Shown piece by piece: positions 51,127 to 60,734 of a stretch of DNA of 64,000 nucleotides; position 1 is the stretch's first letter, and every line of letters begins with the position of its first letter. The stretch lies in NCBI RefSeq assembly GCF_003259615.1, contig NZ_QLLR01000005.1:166741-230740 (forward strand), written 5' to 3'. This DNA is from Pedobacter cryoconitis. Lineage in GTDB: Bacteria; Bacteroidota; Bacteroidia; Sphingobacteriales; Sphingobacteriaceae. Under the pieces are notes generated by a model. The model was not told the DNA's origin. It saw nothing but the letters and a program-made list of their open reading frames with translations, and did no database searches. The position numbers and the translations under genes were made by a program.

Positions 51127-52008
51127 ATGGAAAGCAGTAAATTAACCGAAAACAACAGGCACGGATGGATAAATGGAGCAATTGGCGTATTGATCTTCAG
51201 CGGCTCAATGCCAGCAACAAGAGTGGCCGTTCTGGATTTCGGGCCAATCTTTGTAACCGTTGCCCGGGCAACTATCGCAGGGTTGCTTGCACTTTGCATC
51301 CTGCTGATTTTTAAAGAAAAGCGGCCAGAAAAGAGACATCTTTTTTCCTTGACGATTGTATCAATAGGTGTTGTTATCGGATTTCCATTACTTTCTGCAA
51401 TGGCCTTACAGTATGTGACTTCAGCACATTCACTGGTATTTCTCGGTATGCTGCCATTAACTACGGCAATATTTGGTATGATAAGAGGGGGAGAGCGCCC
51501 TCATCCATTATTTTGGTTATTCTCCGGTTCAGGCAGTTTACTGGTTATCGGTTTTGCAGTGGCTCAGGGGCTTTCGGCATCACCCATAGGTGACATCCTC
51601 ATGCTAATGGCAGTTATCCTTTGCGGACTTGGCTATGCCGAAGGAGCGAAACTTTCAAAAACACTGGGCGGATGGCAGGTAATCTGCTGGGCACTGATTT
51701 TATCACTCCCTTTAATGGGGCCTATCCTTTTTTTTCAGCTTCCGTCCTCATTCGCAGGAGTTGGTACAGCAGCCTGGGCCGGTCTTGCTTATATCTCTGT
51801 ATTCAGTATGCTGATTGGTTTTATATTCTGGTATCGCGGATTAGCCCAGGGAGGTATAGCGGCCGTAGGTCAATTACAGCTATTACAACCTTTTTTCGGA
51901 TTAATCCTTGCAGCAACTTTACTCCATGAACAGGTGAGCATCGGTATGCTGGGGGTTACAGTTGGCGTAATCCTTTGCGTTGCGGGCTCAAAGAAATTCG
52001 CAAAATAA
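51127..52008 (+). CDS. EamA/DMT superfamily exporter (divergent from MocR)
   Basis: A 293-residue ten-helix transporter taken from the ATG at 51127 (ESSKLTENNRHGWINGAIGVL); a GTG frame opening at 51046 would cover the regulatory region and is unlikely. It shows two EamA repeats (GAIGVLIFSGSMPATRVAV and GDILMLMAVILCGLGYAEGAKL) and the end LLHEQVSIGMLGVTVGVILCVAG. It probably exports a metabolite, perhaps an amino acid, under MocR control. Confidence 0.92.
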   Translation: MESSKLTENNRHGWINGAIGVLIFSGSMPATRVAVLDFGPIFVTVARATIAGLLALCILLIFKEKRPEKRHLFSLTIVSIGVVIGFPLLSAMALQYVTSAHSLVFLGMLPLTTAIFGMIRGGERPHPLFWLFSGSGSLLVIGFAVAQGLSASPIGDILMLMAVILCGLGYAEGAKLSKTLGGWQVICWALILSLPLMGPILFFQLPSSFAGVGTAAWAGLAYISVFSMLIGFIFWYRGLAQGGIAAVGQLQLLQPFFGLILAATLLHEQVSIGMLGVTVGVILCVAGSKKFAK

Positions 52009-52102
52009 TAGGATGAAGGGAACAAACAATTGGCAGGTATATCAAGTTGTTGGATAAAAGGGAATATTCATTCTGAAAATAACAAAGTAAAAATATAACA
52101 CC

Positions 52103-52943
52103 ATGGAAGAATCCATTCATTCAGGAAAGACAGAAGTTGTGCTCATCGGGACAGGAATCATGAGTGCAACCCTTGCTGTCATGTTAAATCAACTTGATCC
52201 CAATCTCCAGATCAAAATTTACGAAGTTTTGGATCAACCTGCACAAGAAAGTTCCAACGCCTGGAATAATGCAGGTACAGGTCATGCTGCACTTTGTGAG
52301 CTTAACTATACGCCTGAAAAAGAGGATGGGTGTATTGACATCGCCAAAGCACTTGAAGTCAATACGGAATTCGATTTATCCCGTCAGTTCTGGTCATATC
52401 TGGTTGGGAAAAAGGTAATTGAAAATCCACAGTCATTTATACCTTGATTTATTCAGTTCGATTGATCCGCATAAGATCCTTCCGCTGCTTGCAGTAGGCA
52501 GAGATAATATGGCACTGACCAAATATCTGATAGGACAGGTGCTTGAATCCAAAGAGGAACGTTTCACTGCATTACACGAATTTTTTCCTGAAGCCAATGA
52601 AGAAGACTGGTCTTTGGAAACTGCCGGGCAGCGGGTCCAGATTATCAAAAAAGATCCCGTTCATGGAGGGATTCTCGAATTTGGTACAGAGCTGGTTGGC
52701 TCAGCCGATCAAAGTATCATTGCAATGCTTGGCGCATCACCCGGCGCATCTACTGCCGTATAGATTATGGTCGATGTTTTAGAGCGCTGCTTTACCGAAA
52801 AGATGAAAAATGGTGGGTGGGCTGCAAAGCTGAAGGAAATGATCCCTTCCTACGGGCAATCACTAAAAGAAAATCCAGCGCTCTGTCAGGACTTAAGAAA
52901 GCAAACAGCAGCAACACTTCACCTTCAAAATATACCATCATGA
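52103..52943 (+). pseudogene. mqo: Malate:quinone oxidoreductase pseudogene
   Basis: The first frame (52103-52447) gives the intact FAD-binding start of Mqo ([43 protein letters not shown]) up to ENPQSFI. Near 52440 the frame changes and the sequence jumps to the C-terminal part ([54 protein letters not shown]). A TAG at 52761-52763 then interrupts it, followed in the same frame by MVDVLERCF and KLKEMIPSYGQSL, ending at TGA 52941-52943. About 220 residues from the middle of the normal ~500-residue enzyme are missing. The gene cannot make active Mqo. The final stop overlaps the next start (ATGA). Confidence 0.9.
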
Positions 52944-53302
52944 TCAAAGCATATTTAATGTATACCGGTAACGACGGTGATTCTCATTTTAAAACTGGCA
53001 GTATAGCTGAAGGAGCTTTGGTTAAAGCCGACCACGTTCTTTTTAAGGAAACTCCTGCACATTCTTCCTTTGACTGGCATAATGATCCAATACCACAATA
53101 TGTGATTACTTTATCTGGTATACTTGAATTTACCATGAAAAACGGGAAAACCTTTGTTATTCATCCCGGAGATATTCTTTTAGCTACCGATCACACTGGA
53201 ACAGGACATAAATGGAGGCTGCTGAATGATGAGCCCTGGAAACGCATTTATGCTGTTTTTCAAGAAGATGCAGAGACACATTTTATCCCGGACAACAGCT
53301 GA
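52940..53302 (+). CDS. Cupin domain protein
   Basis: A 120-residue protein read from the ATG at 52940 (IKAYLMYTGNDGDSHFKTG); the open frame upstream to 52817 is antisense-like reuse of mqo remnants in another frame and is not credible. It has the cupin beta-barrel pattern: PIPQYVITLSGILEFTMKNGKTFVIHPGDILLATDHTGTGHKW (read here as motif HPGDILLATDHTGTGH). Metal-binding His residues are present but the first motif lacks the usual HxH. Function unknown. It may once have been cotranscribed with mqo. Confidence 0.85.
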   Translation: MIKAYLMYTGNDGDSHFKTGSIAEGALVKADHVLFKETPAHSSFDWHNDPIPQYVITLSGILEFTMKNGKTFVIHPGDILLATDHTGTGHKWRLLNDEPWKRIYAVFQEDAETHFIPDNS

Positions 53303-53354
53303 GAATGGCCTGGAGTTAAGCATTCCTTAGCATCATTTCTTCCAGATTATACTG

Positions 53355-54383
53355 CTAGAAAATACCAGCACTGCTCATATCAAAGCTTTTTAATCGTTTA
53401 ATTGCTATTTGGTATTCTTTAAATTTATTACTGAATTCTTCGCTGAACTCGTAGTTACTAAATTCATATTCCTCATTTAGCCCGGTATGCGTCGAAAATC
53501 TAATTTCACCATACCGGACTATCGGAATTTGGTAGTTGCCATTAAATCTTTTGTCAGGAGTGCCATTTTTATTGACTTTGGCCCAGGTTTTATCAATTAT
53601 TTTTGAATCTGCAGGAACAGTTCCGGTTTCTGTAAAGCGTACAGCACTTTGATGTAAATTGACCTCATCAATACCGATAATTGCAAAATCTGATTCATTG
53701 GAATACATTACAATAAAACCAGGATAGCAATATAAATCTGCGCCATTTGCATTTTTTAAATAAAGAGCCTCATAATTTGATCTCATATCTGGAATTGAAC
53801 TGAATGAGAATCTGACCTCTTGTTTACTTACGATGGTACTTGCGGAGGAACGTGCGATTACCCGGTCCTGAAAATGGGCACTGGTGACATCCCAGATTTT
53901 ATTGCTGGTTATTAATTTTTTAAATGCGCCGACCAGCGCATCATATTTTTCCTGAATATCGGAGTCAAAGTCAATTTCCAGCTTTACATAACAATTCATT
54001 ATTGCTACCCTGATTTGCTCGATCGCTTCTGTTTGTATAGCTATATCTGCTGTTAGATTTTTAGGGATACGCTTAATAATCAGTCCATAAAGAAATAGGT
54101 AACTCAGGGCCCGTTTCAATTGCGAATTCCGTAAAGTTGTCTGAATACTTAATAAATCATCCTCTAGTTCTTTTCTTTGCTGGCGGGCCAGCATAATTGT
54201 TTCTTTTACACCCTGCATATTCTGACTGGTGATTTTATGAACAGCTGCACTAAAAATATTGCCGGCAGTTACAACGGGATTAATTACCTCTTTTACAACA
54301 ATGGAAGTCGATAAGCCACTTTTTCTTAAGTTCAAATGAACTCCTGGAATAATTTTTATTTGTTTGTGGAAACTCCATGCCAT
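53355..54383 (-). CDS. DUF4236 domain protein
   Basis: A 342-residue protein from the ATG at 54381-54383 (AWSFHKQIKIIPGVHLNLRKSGLSTS), the DUF4236 start; the upstream 12 codons are lysine-rich and not family-like. After it come a hydrophobic stretch near 85-105, helical regions, and a C-terminal beta domain (from about 190: EVRFSFSSIPDMRSNYEALYL, LYCYPGFIVMYSN, FAIIGIDEVNL). DUF4236 is a short module found at the N-terminus of varied, often membrane-linked bacterial proteins; function unknown. Confidence 0.8.
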   Translation of the reverse strand: MAWSFHKQIKIIPGVHLNLRKSGLSTSIVVKEVINPVVTAGNIFSAAVHKITSQNMQGVKETIMLARQQRKELEDDLLSIQTTLRNSQLKRALSYLFLYGLIIKRIPKNLTADIAIQTEAIEQIRVAIMNCYVKLEIDFDSDIQEKYDALVGAFKKLITSNKIWDVTSAHFQDRVIARSSASTIVSKQEVRFSFSSIPDMRSNYEALYLKNANGADLYCYPGFIVMYSNESDFAIIGIDEVNLHQSAVRFTETGTVPADSKIIDKTWAKVNKNGTPDKRFNGNYQIPIVRYGEIRFSTHTGLNEEYEFSNYEFSEEFSNKFKEYQIAIKRLKSFDMSSAGIF

Positions 54384-54680
54384 TGTCTTTTTTTTATTTA
54401 TGATGAATTGATACCTCAAAAATATAGGGACTCGTTGTACTTATTTTACGGGAAACCATAAAATATTGAACTATTTTCCAAATACTTTTGTCGCTGTTTA
54501 AATGTGTGTTTTGTTTTGAAATACAGGGTATTGTGTAGCATGTTTACAGCATTGAATTAAAGCAGCATGTCTTTTTGGATTTCTGAAAACAATAAAAGAG
54601 GCTTACACGATACCTATGTATTTTGATCAGAATGACACCTTGTTTAAAAAACAAAGCATCTAAAACCTTAGCTTTACCCC

Positions 54681-55058
54681 ATGCAAGCCACTGAATTAAG
54701 GATAGGGAATTACGTTAAAAGCTCATTAAGCAATAACCCATTGAAAGTAGAATCCATTTCTGCTGACCAGATTAACAATGACACTAAGATTGAAGACATT
54801 GTGCCAGTTCTGATCACTGAAGACTGGCTGATCAACAACTTTGGTTTTAACAACAACGGACAAGGATACTACCAGCACCCAGAATTCAATTTCTTTTTAT
54901 ACCATATCGTAGAAGACGAATATTTCGACTGTTATAAACAAGTACCCGCAAATGATGAAACTGGTGATTTTAAAACAATGCAGCACGTTCATAAATTGCA
55001 GAACCTGTTTTTCGAACTGTTTGAGGAAGAATTGACTGCTAATATCAATGAAAAATAA
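54681..55058 (+). CDS. Conserved Bacteroidota protein of unknown function (ELRIGNYV type)
   Basis: A 125-residue protein beginning QATELRIGNYVKSS, with LITEDWLINNFGF and VHKLQNLFFELFEEEL near the end. This ELRIGN...LTEEWL..FGF...VHxLQNLxF pattern is a widespread small Bacteroidota family, frequent in chromosomes and mobile elements, without known function. No signal peptide. It overlaps the downstream EamA gene by 11 bases, so the two are cotranscribed. Confidence 0.75.
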   Translation: MQATELRIGNYVKSSLSNNPLKVESISADQINNDTKIEDIVPVLITEDWLINNFGFNNNGQGYYQHPEFNFFLYHIVEDEYFDCYKQVPANDETGDFKTMQHVHKLQNLFFELFEEELTANINEK

Positions 55059-55944
55059 ACAAACCTCCGCCATTGTATGGTTGGTTTTTGTCATGCTCGT
55101 ATGGGGGAGTACTTATGCAGTCATCAAATCTGTCGTTAATGTATTGCCGCCGGGTTGCTTTGCGTTTGTACGTTTTGTAATTGCACTGCTATGCCTTTTA
55201 CCAGTTTATCTGGCGAACCATAAGACTATAGCTGCTCAGCAATTTAAAAAAGGTGACTACTGGTGGCTGTTCCTTATGGGAATAACAGGTGTTTCGGGTT
55301 ATTATGTTTTCTTCAATTATTCATTAATGTATACCTCTGCCTCCAGTGGAGCATTAATTCAAGGTTTTATTCCAATCTGTATTGCCTTATCCGGAGTTTT
55401 TTTTCTTAAAGAACGCTTATCCGGAGTGCAGATCACTGGAATTTGTTTATCCTTTATTGGTGTGGTCCTGGTTGGTTTAATTGGCGCAGATGATCAAGGA
55501 GAGAAAAGCAGCCTGACAGGTAACCTGTTGATGATGGCCGCTGCCCTGTGCTGGACAGCTTACACCTTGGTTTCCCGTAAACTTAAACACTTAAATCCGA
55601 TTATAATTACTTTTTGGAGTGGTTGTATAGGTACTGCTATACTACTTCCATTGGCCATATACGAATTTAGTCAGTGGAATGAGCCTGTTCAAATTGGTCT
55701 TAAAGGATGGCTCGCCTTAATCTATCTGGGGGCAATTTCTTCTGCCTTATGTTATCTCATGTATAATAAAGCACTCGAAAAATTACCCGCTGCGCTGGTA
55801 GGGAATTTTCTTAACCTCGATATTTTGATTGGCGTATTGATCGCAGTCTTGTTTTTACAGGAACAAGTTAGTATTGTTCAGGTTGCCGGCGGAGTGTTCA
55901 TCCTTTCAGGTTTAATATTGAGTTCACGTAAAAAAACTGTCTAA
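55048..55944 (+). CDS. EamA/DMT superfamily exporter
   Basis: A 298-residue ten-helix transporter with two EamA repeats: VWLVFVMLVWGSTYAVIKSVV, LIQGFIPICIALSGVFFLKERLS and, in the second half, LLMMAAALCWTAYTLVSRKL and LYLGAISSALCYLMYNKAL (here as key motifs), ending LQEQVSIVQVAGGVFILSGLIL. It probably exports a small metabolite. It overlaps the preceding small gene, which suggests coupling. It is a separate paralogue of the 51127 exporter. Confidence 0.93.
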   Translation: MKNKQTSAIVWLVFVMLVWGSTYAVIKSVVNVLPPGCFAFVRFVIALLCLLPVYLANHKTIAAQQFKKGDYWWLFLMGITGVSGYYVFFNYSLMYTSASSGALIQGFIPICIALSGVFFLKERLSGVQITGICLSFIGVVLVGLIGADDQGEKSSLTGNLLMMAAALCWTAYTLVSRKLKHLNPIIITFWSGCIGTAILLPLAIYEFSQWNEPVQIGLKGWLALIYLGAISSALCYLMYNKALEKLPAALVGNFLNLDILIGVLIAVLFLQEQVSIVQVAGGVFILSGLILSSRKKTV

Positions 55945-55958
55945 TTATAAAAACGGCT

Positions 55959-56008
55959 TAATTTTGTTTATCTTTCTTATAAAAATACTGTAACAATAAC
56001 TAGCTTTG
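55959..56008 (+). promoter_or_regulatory. Two -7 elements before the three-PAS kinase
   Basis: TAATTTTG (55959-55966) and TAGCTTTG (56001-56008) both match TAnnTTTG, but neither has a TTG at the right distance. The second would start transcription about 10 bases before the ATG at 56024. Confidence 0.35.
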
Positions 56009-56023
56009 CACTATTGATTAAAT

Positions 56024-57901
56024 ATGGAAGATTTTAAAGTACTTCAGGCGAAAATTGCTCAATATGAGAAAGAAAATAAAGAGCTGAAACTGCGCCTGGA
56101 CGAATTAAATGACTTTGTTGAAAATGCCGCATTGCCGCTCCACTGGGTTAATGCAGAAGGCATAATCATATGGGCTAATCAAGCTGAATTTATTTCACTC
56201 GGTTACACAAAAGAAGAATATGTTGGCTTTCCCATCAGTAATTTTCATGCAGATCAGGAAGTGATACAGGATATTCTATATCGGCTCACCAATAATCAAA
56301 CTCTGCTTAATTATCCGGCCAGACTACTTTGTAAGAATGGGGACATCAAACATGTACTAATCAATTCAAGCGTGTTATGGAGAGACGATAAATTTATTCA
56401 TACCCGTTGTTTTACCCGGGATATTACGCCCCTGATCAAAGAACAAGAACGCAAAGCACAGCTGATTGATGACCTGGAACAAAATGAAACCAAGCTTAAA
56501 ATAGCTATAGAGTCCACTAGCCTGGGTACATGGGAATGGAATCCGAAAAACAATAGTTTATTCTGGTCAAATGAATGCAAGCATGTTTTTGGCTATCCTG
56601 TTGCTGAACAAATAACTTTTGATGCGTTCAGCGATCTCATCCATCCGGAAGATAAATCCCGCGTAATCAAAGCTATGTATGACTCTGTTGAACCAGCTAG
56701 TGATGAAACGCACAACCTTACTTACAGGATTCACCGTTTTGATGATCAAGGATTACGCTGGATTAAAGTGCAATGGAAAAAGAGCTATAAAACAGATCGT
56801 TATGCCAGCCTGCTTATTGGAACTACCTTAGATATTACAGACGTTAAACATGCAGAAGAGAAAAGTGCAAAATTAGCTGCTATTATTGATTCCAGTAATG
56901 ACGCTGTGATCAGCAAGACCTTAAATGGGATTATTACCAGCTGGAATGACTCCGCAGAACGTACTTTCGGATATACTGCTGCTGAAATAATAGGGCAGCC
57001 CATACTTAAATTAATACCACCCGACCTTCTGCAGGAAGAGGTGCAAATTCTATCCCGGCTAAGTAAAGGAGAAAGGGTAAATCATTTTGAAACCAGAAGA
57101 ATCACCAAAACAGGACAGCTGATTGACGTGTCCCTCACTATATCACCTGTTAAAGACAGGGATGGCAAAATTATTGGTTTATCGAAGATTGCCAGAGATA
57201 TTACCGAGAAAAAACAAGCAGAGCAACGGAAAAATGATTTTGTGGCTATGGTGAGTCACGAATTAAAAACCCCTTTAACGGCACTTACAGGCTATCTTCA
57301 GCTATTACTGATACGTTCAAAAAAAGGAGGTGATGAGTTCAGTGTTAAATCATTGATCAGAGCAGAAGCCCAGACTAAAAAAATGGTGTCTTTGATTCAT
57401 GACTTTTTGAGCCTCGCAAGAATGGAAGAAGGGAAATTGCAAATAGAAAGACGGGAAGTTGAATTACATCCTTTAATGGTTGAAATTGCAGAAGATGCAA
57501 AATTCTTAACTTCACAGCATACTATAAAATTAATAGACTGTGAGGAAATTATAATCAATGCCGATAGAGATAAAATCGGGCAGGTATTGATGAATCTGGT
57601 CAGCAACGCTATTAAATATTCCCCTGAAGGAGGCCTGATTACGCTGGGTTGCGAAAAACAAGATGGAAAAGTAAAAATATATGTCAGTGACCAGGGGATA
57701 GGCATAAGCCCTGCAGATCAAAAAAGACTATTTGAACGTTTTTACCGTGTAAATAATAACGGTATAAAAACAGTACCTGGATTTGGCATAGGCTTATATC
57801 TTGTCTCAGAGATTTTACGCTATCACGGTAGTGAAATTGTCGTTGAAAGTGAAGAAAAAGTAGGGTCAGTATTTTATTTCTATTTACGAACCCTCAACTA
57901 A
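56024..57901 (+). CDS. Three-PAS sensor histidine kinase
   Basis: A 625-residue soluble kinase. An N-terminal coiled coil precedes PAS 1 (about 25-145, PLHWVNAEGIIIWANQAEF), PAS 2 (about 155-275, SLGTWEWNPKNNSLFWSNEC), PAS 3 (about 285-395, DAVISKTLNGIITSWND), HisKA with phospho-His near 411 (MVSHELKTPLTALTG), and HATPase_c with VLMNLVSNAIKYSPEGG, DQGIGIS and GFGIGLYLVSEIL. No partner regulator is adjacent. Its 3' end overlaps the convergent kinase gene by 8 bases. Confidence 0.94.
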   Translation: MEDFKVLQAKIAQYEKENKELKLRLDELNDFVENAALPLHWVNAEGIIIWANQAEFISLGYTKEEYVGFPISNFHADQEVIQDILYRLTNNQTLLNYPARLLCKNGDIKHVLINSSVLWRDDKFIHTRCFTRDITPLIKEQERKAQLIDDLEQNETKLKIAIESTSLGTWEWNPKNNSLFWSNECKHVFGYPVAEQITFDAFSDLIHPEDKSRVIKAMYDSVEPASDETHNLTYRIHRFDDQGLRWIKVQWKKSYKTDRYASLLIGTTLDITDVKHAEEKSAKLAAIIDSSNDAVISKTLNGIITSWNDSAERTFGYTAAEIIGQPILKLIPPDLLQEEVQILSRLSKGERVNHFETRRITKTGQLIDVSLTISPVKDRDGKIIGLSKIARDITEKKQAEQRKNDFVAMVSHELKTPLTALTGYLQLLLIRSKKGGDEFSVKSLIRAEAQTKKMVSLIHDFLSLARMEEGKLQIERREVELHPLMVEIAEDAKFLTSQHTIKLIDCEEIIINADRDKIGQVLMNLVSNAIKYSPEGGLITLGCEKQDGKVKIYVSDQGIGISPADQKRLFERFYRVNNNGIKTVPGFGIGLYLVSEILRYHGSEIVVESEEKVGSVFYFYLRTLN

Positions 57902-59858
57902 CCAATAATTTAAACCAAAAAGTACTTCCTTTACCGGCTTCGCTGTCTACACCTATTTCTCCACCATGTTTCCTGATAATCTCCGAACAAATATAGAGTC
58001 CAAGACCAAGACCTGAATATTGACTTCCTGTATTATCTACCTGATAATAGCGGTCAAAAATATGCGGAATCTTTTCCTGTGATATTCCAGGCCCCTGATC
58101 TTTAACAGAAAGTTTTACATAATCACCAGCACGTTCAACATGAATATTTATTTCTTTTGAGTCCGGAGCATATTTGGTCGCATTAGTAATAAAGTTAGTA
58201 ATGATCTGGCCAATCCTTTCTGTATCAGCAAAAATCTGTAAATCAGGATCTCCGGTTATTTTAAAGGTATATTTGCCCTCGTAGTTGATATGCTCACAAC
58301 ATTCGTTTATTACTTCAGACAACCCGAATATAGTTTTAGTCAAATGAAGTTGACCATGATTATATTTACTGGTGTTGAGCAGATCCTCAATTAATACACC
58401 AACTTTATCCATATTTTTATTAGCCTTTTCAATCAAATTACTCATCATCGCAACGGAAGGATTTTCGACCATTCTTTTCATCAGTTGTAAGGAAACCTTT
58501 AAAGCGGTAATCGGGGTTTTCAGTTCATGGCTCGCAATACTGATGAAATCATCCTTTTGCTCTTGCAATAACTTCTGTTCATGAATATCAGTGCATGTCC
58601 CGAACCATTTAATGATTTTTCCTTCCGAATTATAAAATGGAGCAGCTCTGCCCAGTACCCAGACATATTCATCAGTATGTTTTTTCAACCGGTATTCAAT
58701 CTCATAAGGATCACCCGTTTCTAAAGAATGTTGCCATTTTTCACGTGCTCTTTCCCGGTCATCGGGGTGAAACATCTGATTCCAGCCTGCACCTTTAGTA
58801 TGTTCAAAGTTTGATCCTGTAAAATCGTACCACCTCTGGTTATAATACTCGTGCATTCCTTTGTCATCAGTTACCCAGACCATTTGTATAATCGAATCTG
58901 CCAGTTGCCGGAATTGTAAGAAATTTTCCTCTATAACCTTTCTCGCTTCTACTTGTTCTGTTAAATCTGTAGCCACCACAAGTATGCTGTCAGTTTCGCC
59001 CGATTGGTTCAGAATAGGCTGATAAAGAACATCAAAATAGTATTTTTTTAAAACACCTTCATTTTCCAGCATGGCTGGAATCTCATATTTTGAGTAGGCA
59101 AGACCAGAAATATAAACATCATCCAGTATTTTTAAAAAAGGTTGTCCGTCCAGTTCTGGCAAAGCAGTAGCTAAAGGTTTCCCGATAACAGCGGCAGATT
59201 TCCCCCAATACTGTAGAAGTTTATTGTTGGCAGTTTCTATAAGCAGCGCCCTTGATTTAAGTACACCAATTGCTACAGGTGTCTGTGTGATCAGGTTAGC
59301 TGACCTGTATTCACTTTCAGCAAGCTTAATTAAATTCTGCTCAATTTGCTGTGTTGTTTTTACCCTGTTCGTGGTTTCATTACAAGTGACCAGTACGCCG
59401 CCAATTTCCCCATTCACATCAATTATCCGGCTATAACAGAAAGTCCAGTAAACATCTTCCATTCTGTTATTTCTGTAAATCGGGATCAGCTTATCCTCAT
59501 TCCAGATTGCTTCACCACCAGCCATCACCTGATCAATTAAGGGTTTGATAACCGGCCATATTTCAGGCCAGCATTCTTCTCCTTTCTGACCCAGTGCTTT
59601 CGGATGTTTACCTGGATTCCCTAAGCTAGGCTTATAGGCATCATTATAAAACTGTATCAGGTCAGGACCCCACCAGAGAAACATAGGATATTTTGAATGC
59701 AGGATGATACTTAAAGTCGTCAGTAAATTTTGCGACCATTTATCCGGAGTGCCCAGCAACGTTTCAGACCAGTTAAATGAACGGGTTAGCGCACCCATTT
59801 CACCACCGCCCTTTAAATATAAAGGGTAGGATAGTAGCGGCCTTTCTTGTAAGGACAT
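57894..59858 (-). CDS. PAS-domain sensor histidine kinase (convergent)
   Basis: A 654-residue soluble kinase with a GAF/PAS-like N-terminal region (SLGNPGKHPKALGQKGEECWPEIW near 90-115, a signature of a common Bacteroidota/Proteobacteria sensor module), PAS (about 195-320), PAS with PAC (about 320-430, MVWVTDDKGMHEYYNQRWYDFTG), HisKA with phospho-His 444 (IASHELKTPITALK) and HATPase_c (NATKYAPDSKEI, DQGPGISQEKIPHIFDRYYQ, LGLGLYICSEII). It is convergent with the three-PAS kinase and shares domain logic with the 27317 kinase. Confidence 0.93.
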   Translation of the reverse strand: MSLQERPLLSYPLYLKGGGEMGALTRSFNWSETLLGTPDKWSQNLLTTLSIILHSKYPMFLWWGPDLIQFYNDAYKPSLGNPGKHPKALGQKGEECWPEIWPVIKPLIDQVMAGGEAIWNEDKLIPIYRNNRMEDVYWTFCYSRIIDVNGEIGGVLVTCNETTNRVKTTQQIEQNLIKLAESEYRSANLITQTPVAIGVLKSRALLIETANNKLLQYWGKSAAVIGKPLATALPELDGQPFLKILDDVYISGLAYSKYEIPAMLENEGVLKKYYFDVLYQPILNQSGETDSILVVATDLTEQVEARKVIEENFLQFRQLADSIIQMVWVTDDKGMHEYYNQRWYDFTGSNFEHTKGAGWNQMFHPDDRERAREKWQHSLETGDPYEIEYRLKKHTDEYVWVLGRAAPFYNSEGKIIKWFGTCTDIHEQKLLQEQKDDFISIASHELKTPITALKVSLQLMKRMVENPSVAMMSNLIEKANKNMDKVGVLIEDLLNTSKYNHGQLHLTKTIFGLSEVINECCEHINYEGKYTFKITGDPDLQIFADTERIGQIITNFITNATKYAPDSKEINIHVERAGDYVKLSVKDQGPGISQEKIPHIFDRYYQVDNTGSQYSGLGLGLYICSEIIRKHGGEIGVDSEAGKGSTFWFKLLVS

Positions 59859-60023
59859 AATAATTTAATTCAGCAGATTGTTAAGGCAGATGGTATAGGT
59901 TATTAAAATCAAGCAAATTTTAATAAGAAGCAAATAACATGTTATACAATTATAACCATAACACTTATATGTGTATAAAGCACGTATTTATTAAATTCAA
60001 CCAAGGCACAATGCTTAAATTTC

Positions 60024-60054
60024 TTGAAGTACTAAAAATATTAGTATAACTTTG
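60024..60054 (+). promoter_or_regulatory. Promoter for alkB
   Basis: TTG at 60024-60026, 20 bases, then TAACTTTG at 60047-60054, a full match to the phylum's -33/-7 pattern. The ATG is 46 bases further on. Confidence 0.65.
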
Positions 60055-60100
60055 TGCCCGCTAATATCTTTATTTTTTAGATTTTCATTTAAGATACCTT

Positions 60101-60709
60101 ATGGAACAATTGAGTTTTTTTGCTGACGCAGGGCAGAGCCCAGGGCTTCCTGCCGAACTTTTAACCTATTATCCCGGTATATTTACCGGGCAGGAATGTA
60201 ACCATTTGCTGCATAAGTTTATAACCGAAACCCCCTGGAAGCAAAAAGTGGTAAAGATGTATGACAAACAGGTGGTTACTCCAAGGCTTACCGCCTGGTA
60301 TGCCGATCAGGAAACTTACGATTATACTTCTTTGCGCAGGTCCGAACCTTTAATATGGACACCAGAGCTTTTGTGCATTAAACAACGTGCAGAGGAAATT
60401 GCTGGTGTAACTTTTAACAGTGTACTGTTGAATTATTACCGGGACGGAAATGATTCCGTGGCCTGGCACAGTGATAATGAAAAAGCCCTAGGTACCCATC
60501 CAGTGATAGCGTCCGTGAGTTTCGGGCAGGTCAGGTCTTTTGACATCAGGAGCAAACAGGACCATTCCAATAAATATGCTATCAAACTGGAAAGTGGTGC
60601 TCTTCTGATTATGAAAGGTAATTTACAAGCTGAGTGGGAGCACCGGATTCCAAAATCTGTAAAGCCCATGTGCGCAAGAGTAAACTTAACATTCAGAGTG
60701 GTGATTTAA
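60101..60709 (+). CDS. alkB: AlkB-type 2-oxoglutarate/Fe(II) DNA dioxygenase
   Basis: A 202-residue AlkB homologue. Iron ligands and 2-oxoglutarate contacts are visible: NYYRDGNDSVAWHSDNEKAL (HxD), WEHRIPKSV (distal His) and RVNLTFR (Arg). It removes alkyl groups such as 1-methyladenine and 3-methylcytosine from single-stranded DNA or RNA by oxidation. It is monocistronic and has its own promoter. Bacteroidota alkB of this length is of the plant/ALKBH2-3-like group. Confidence 0.95.
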   Translation: MEQLSFFADAGQSPGLPAELLTYYPGIFTGQECNHLLHKFITETPWKQKVVKMYDKQVVTPRLTAWYADQETYDYTSLRRSEPLIWTPELLCIKQRAEEIAGVTFNSVLLNYYRDGNDSVAWHSDNEKALGTHPVIASVSFGQVRSFDIRSKQDHSNKYAIKLESGALLIMKGNLQAEWEHRIPKSVKPMCARVNLTFRVVI

Positions 60710-60734
60710 CAATTCAACCTGTTGAAAAATAAAA

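Noticed and set aside
52817..52939. Longer cupin protein
   Set aside because: The extra codons lie in another frame of the decayed mqo gene; homology begins at the ATG 52940.
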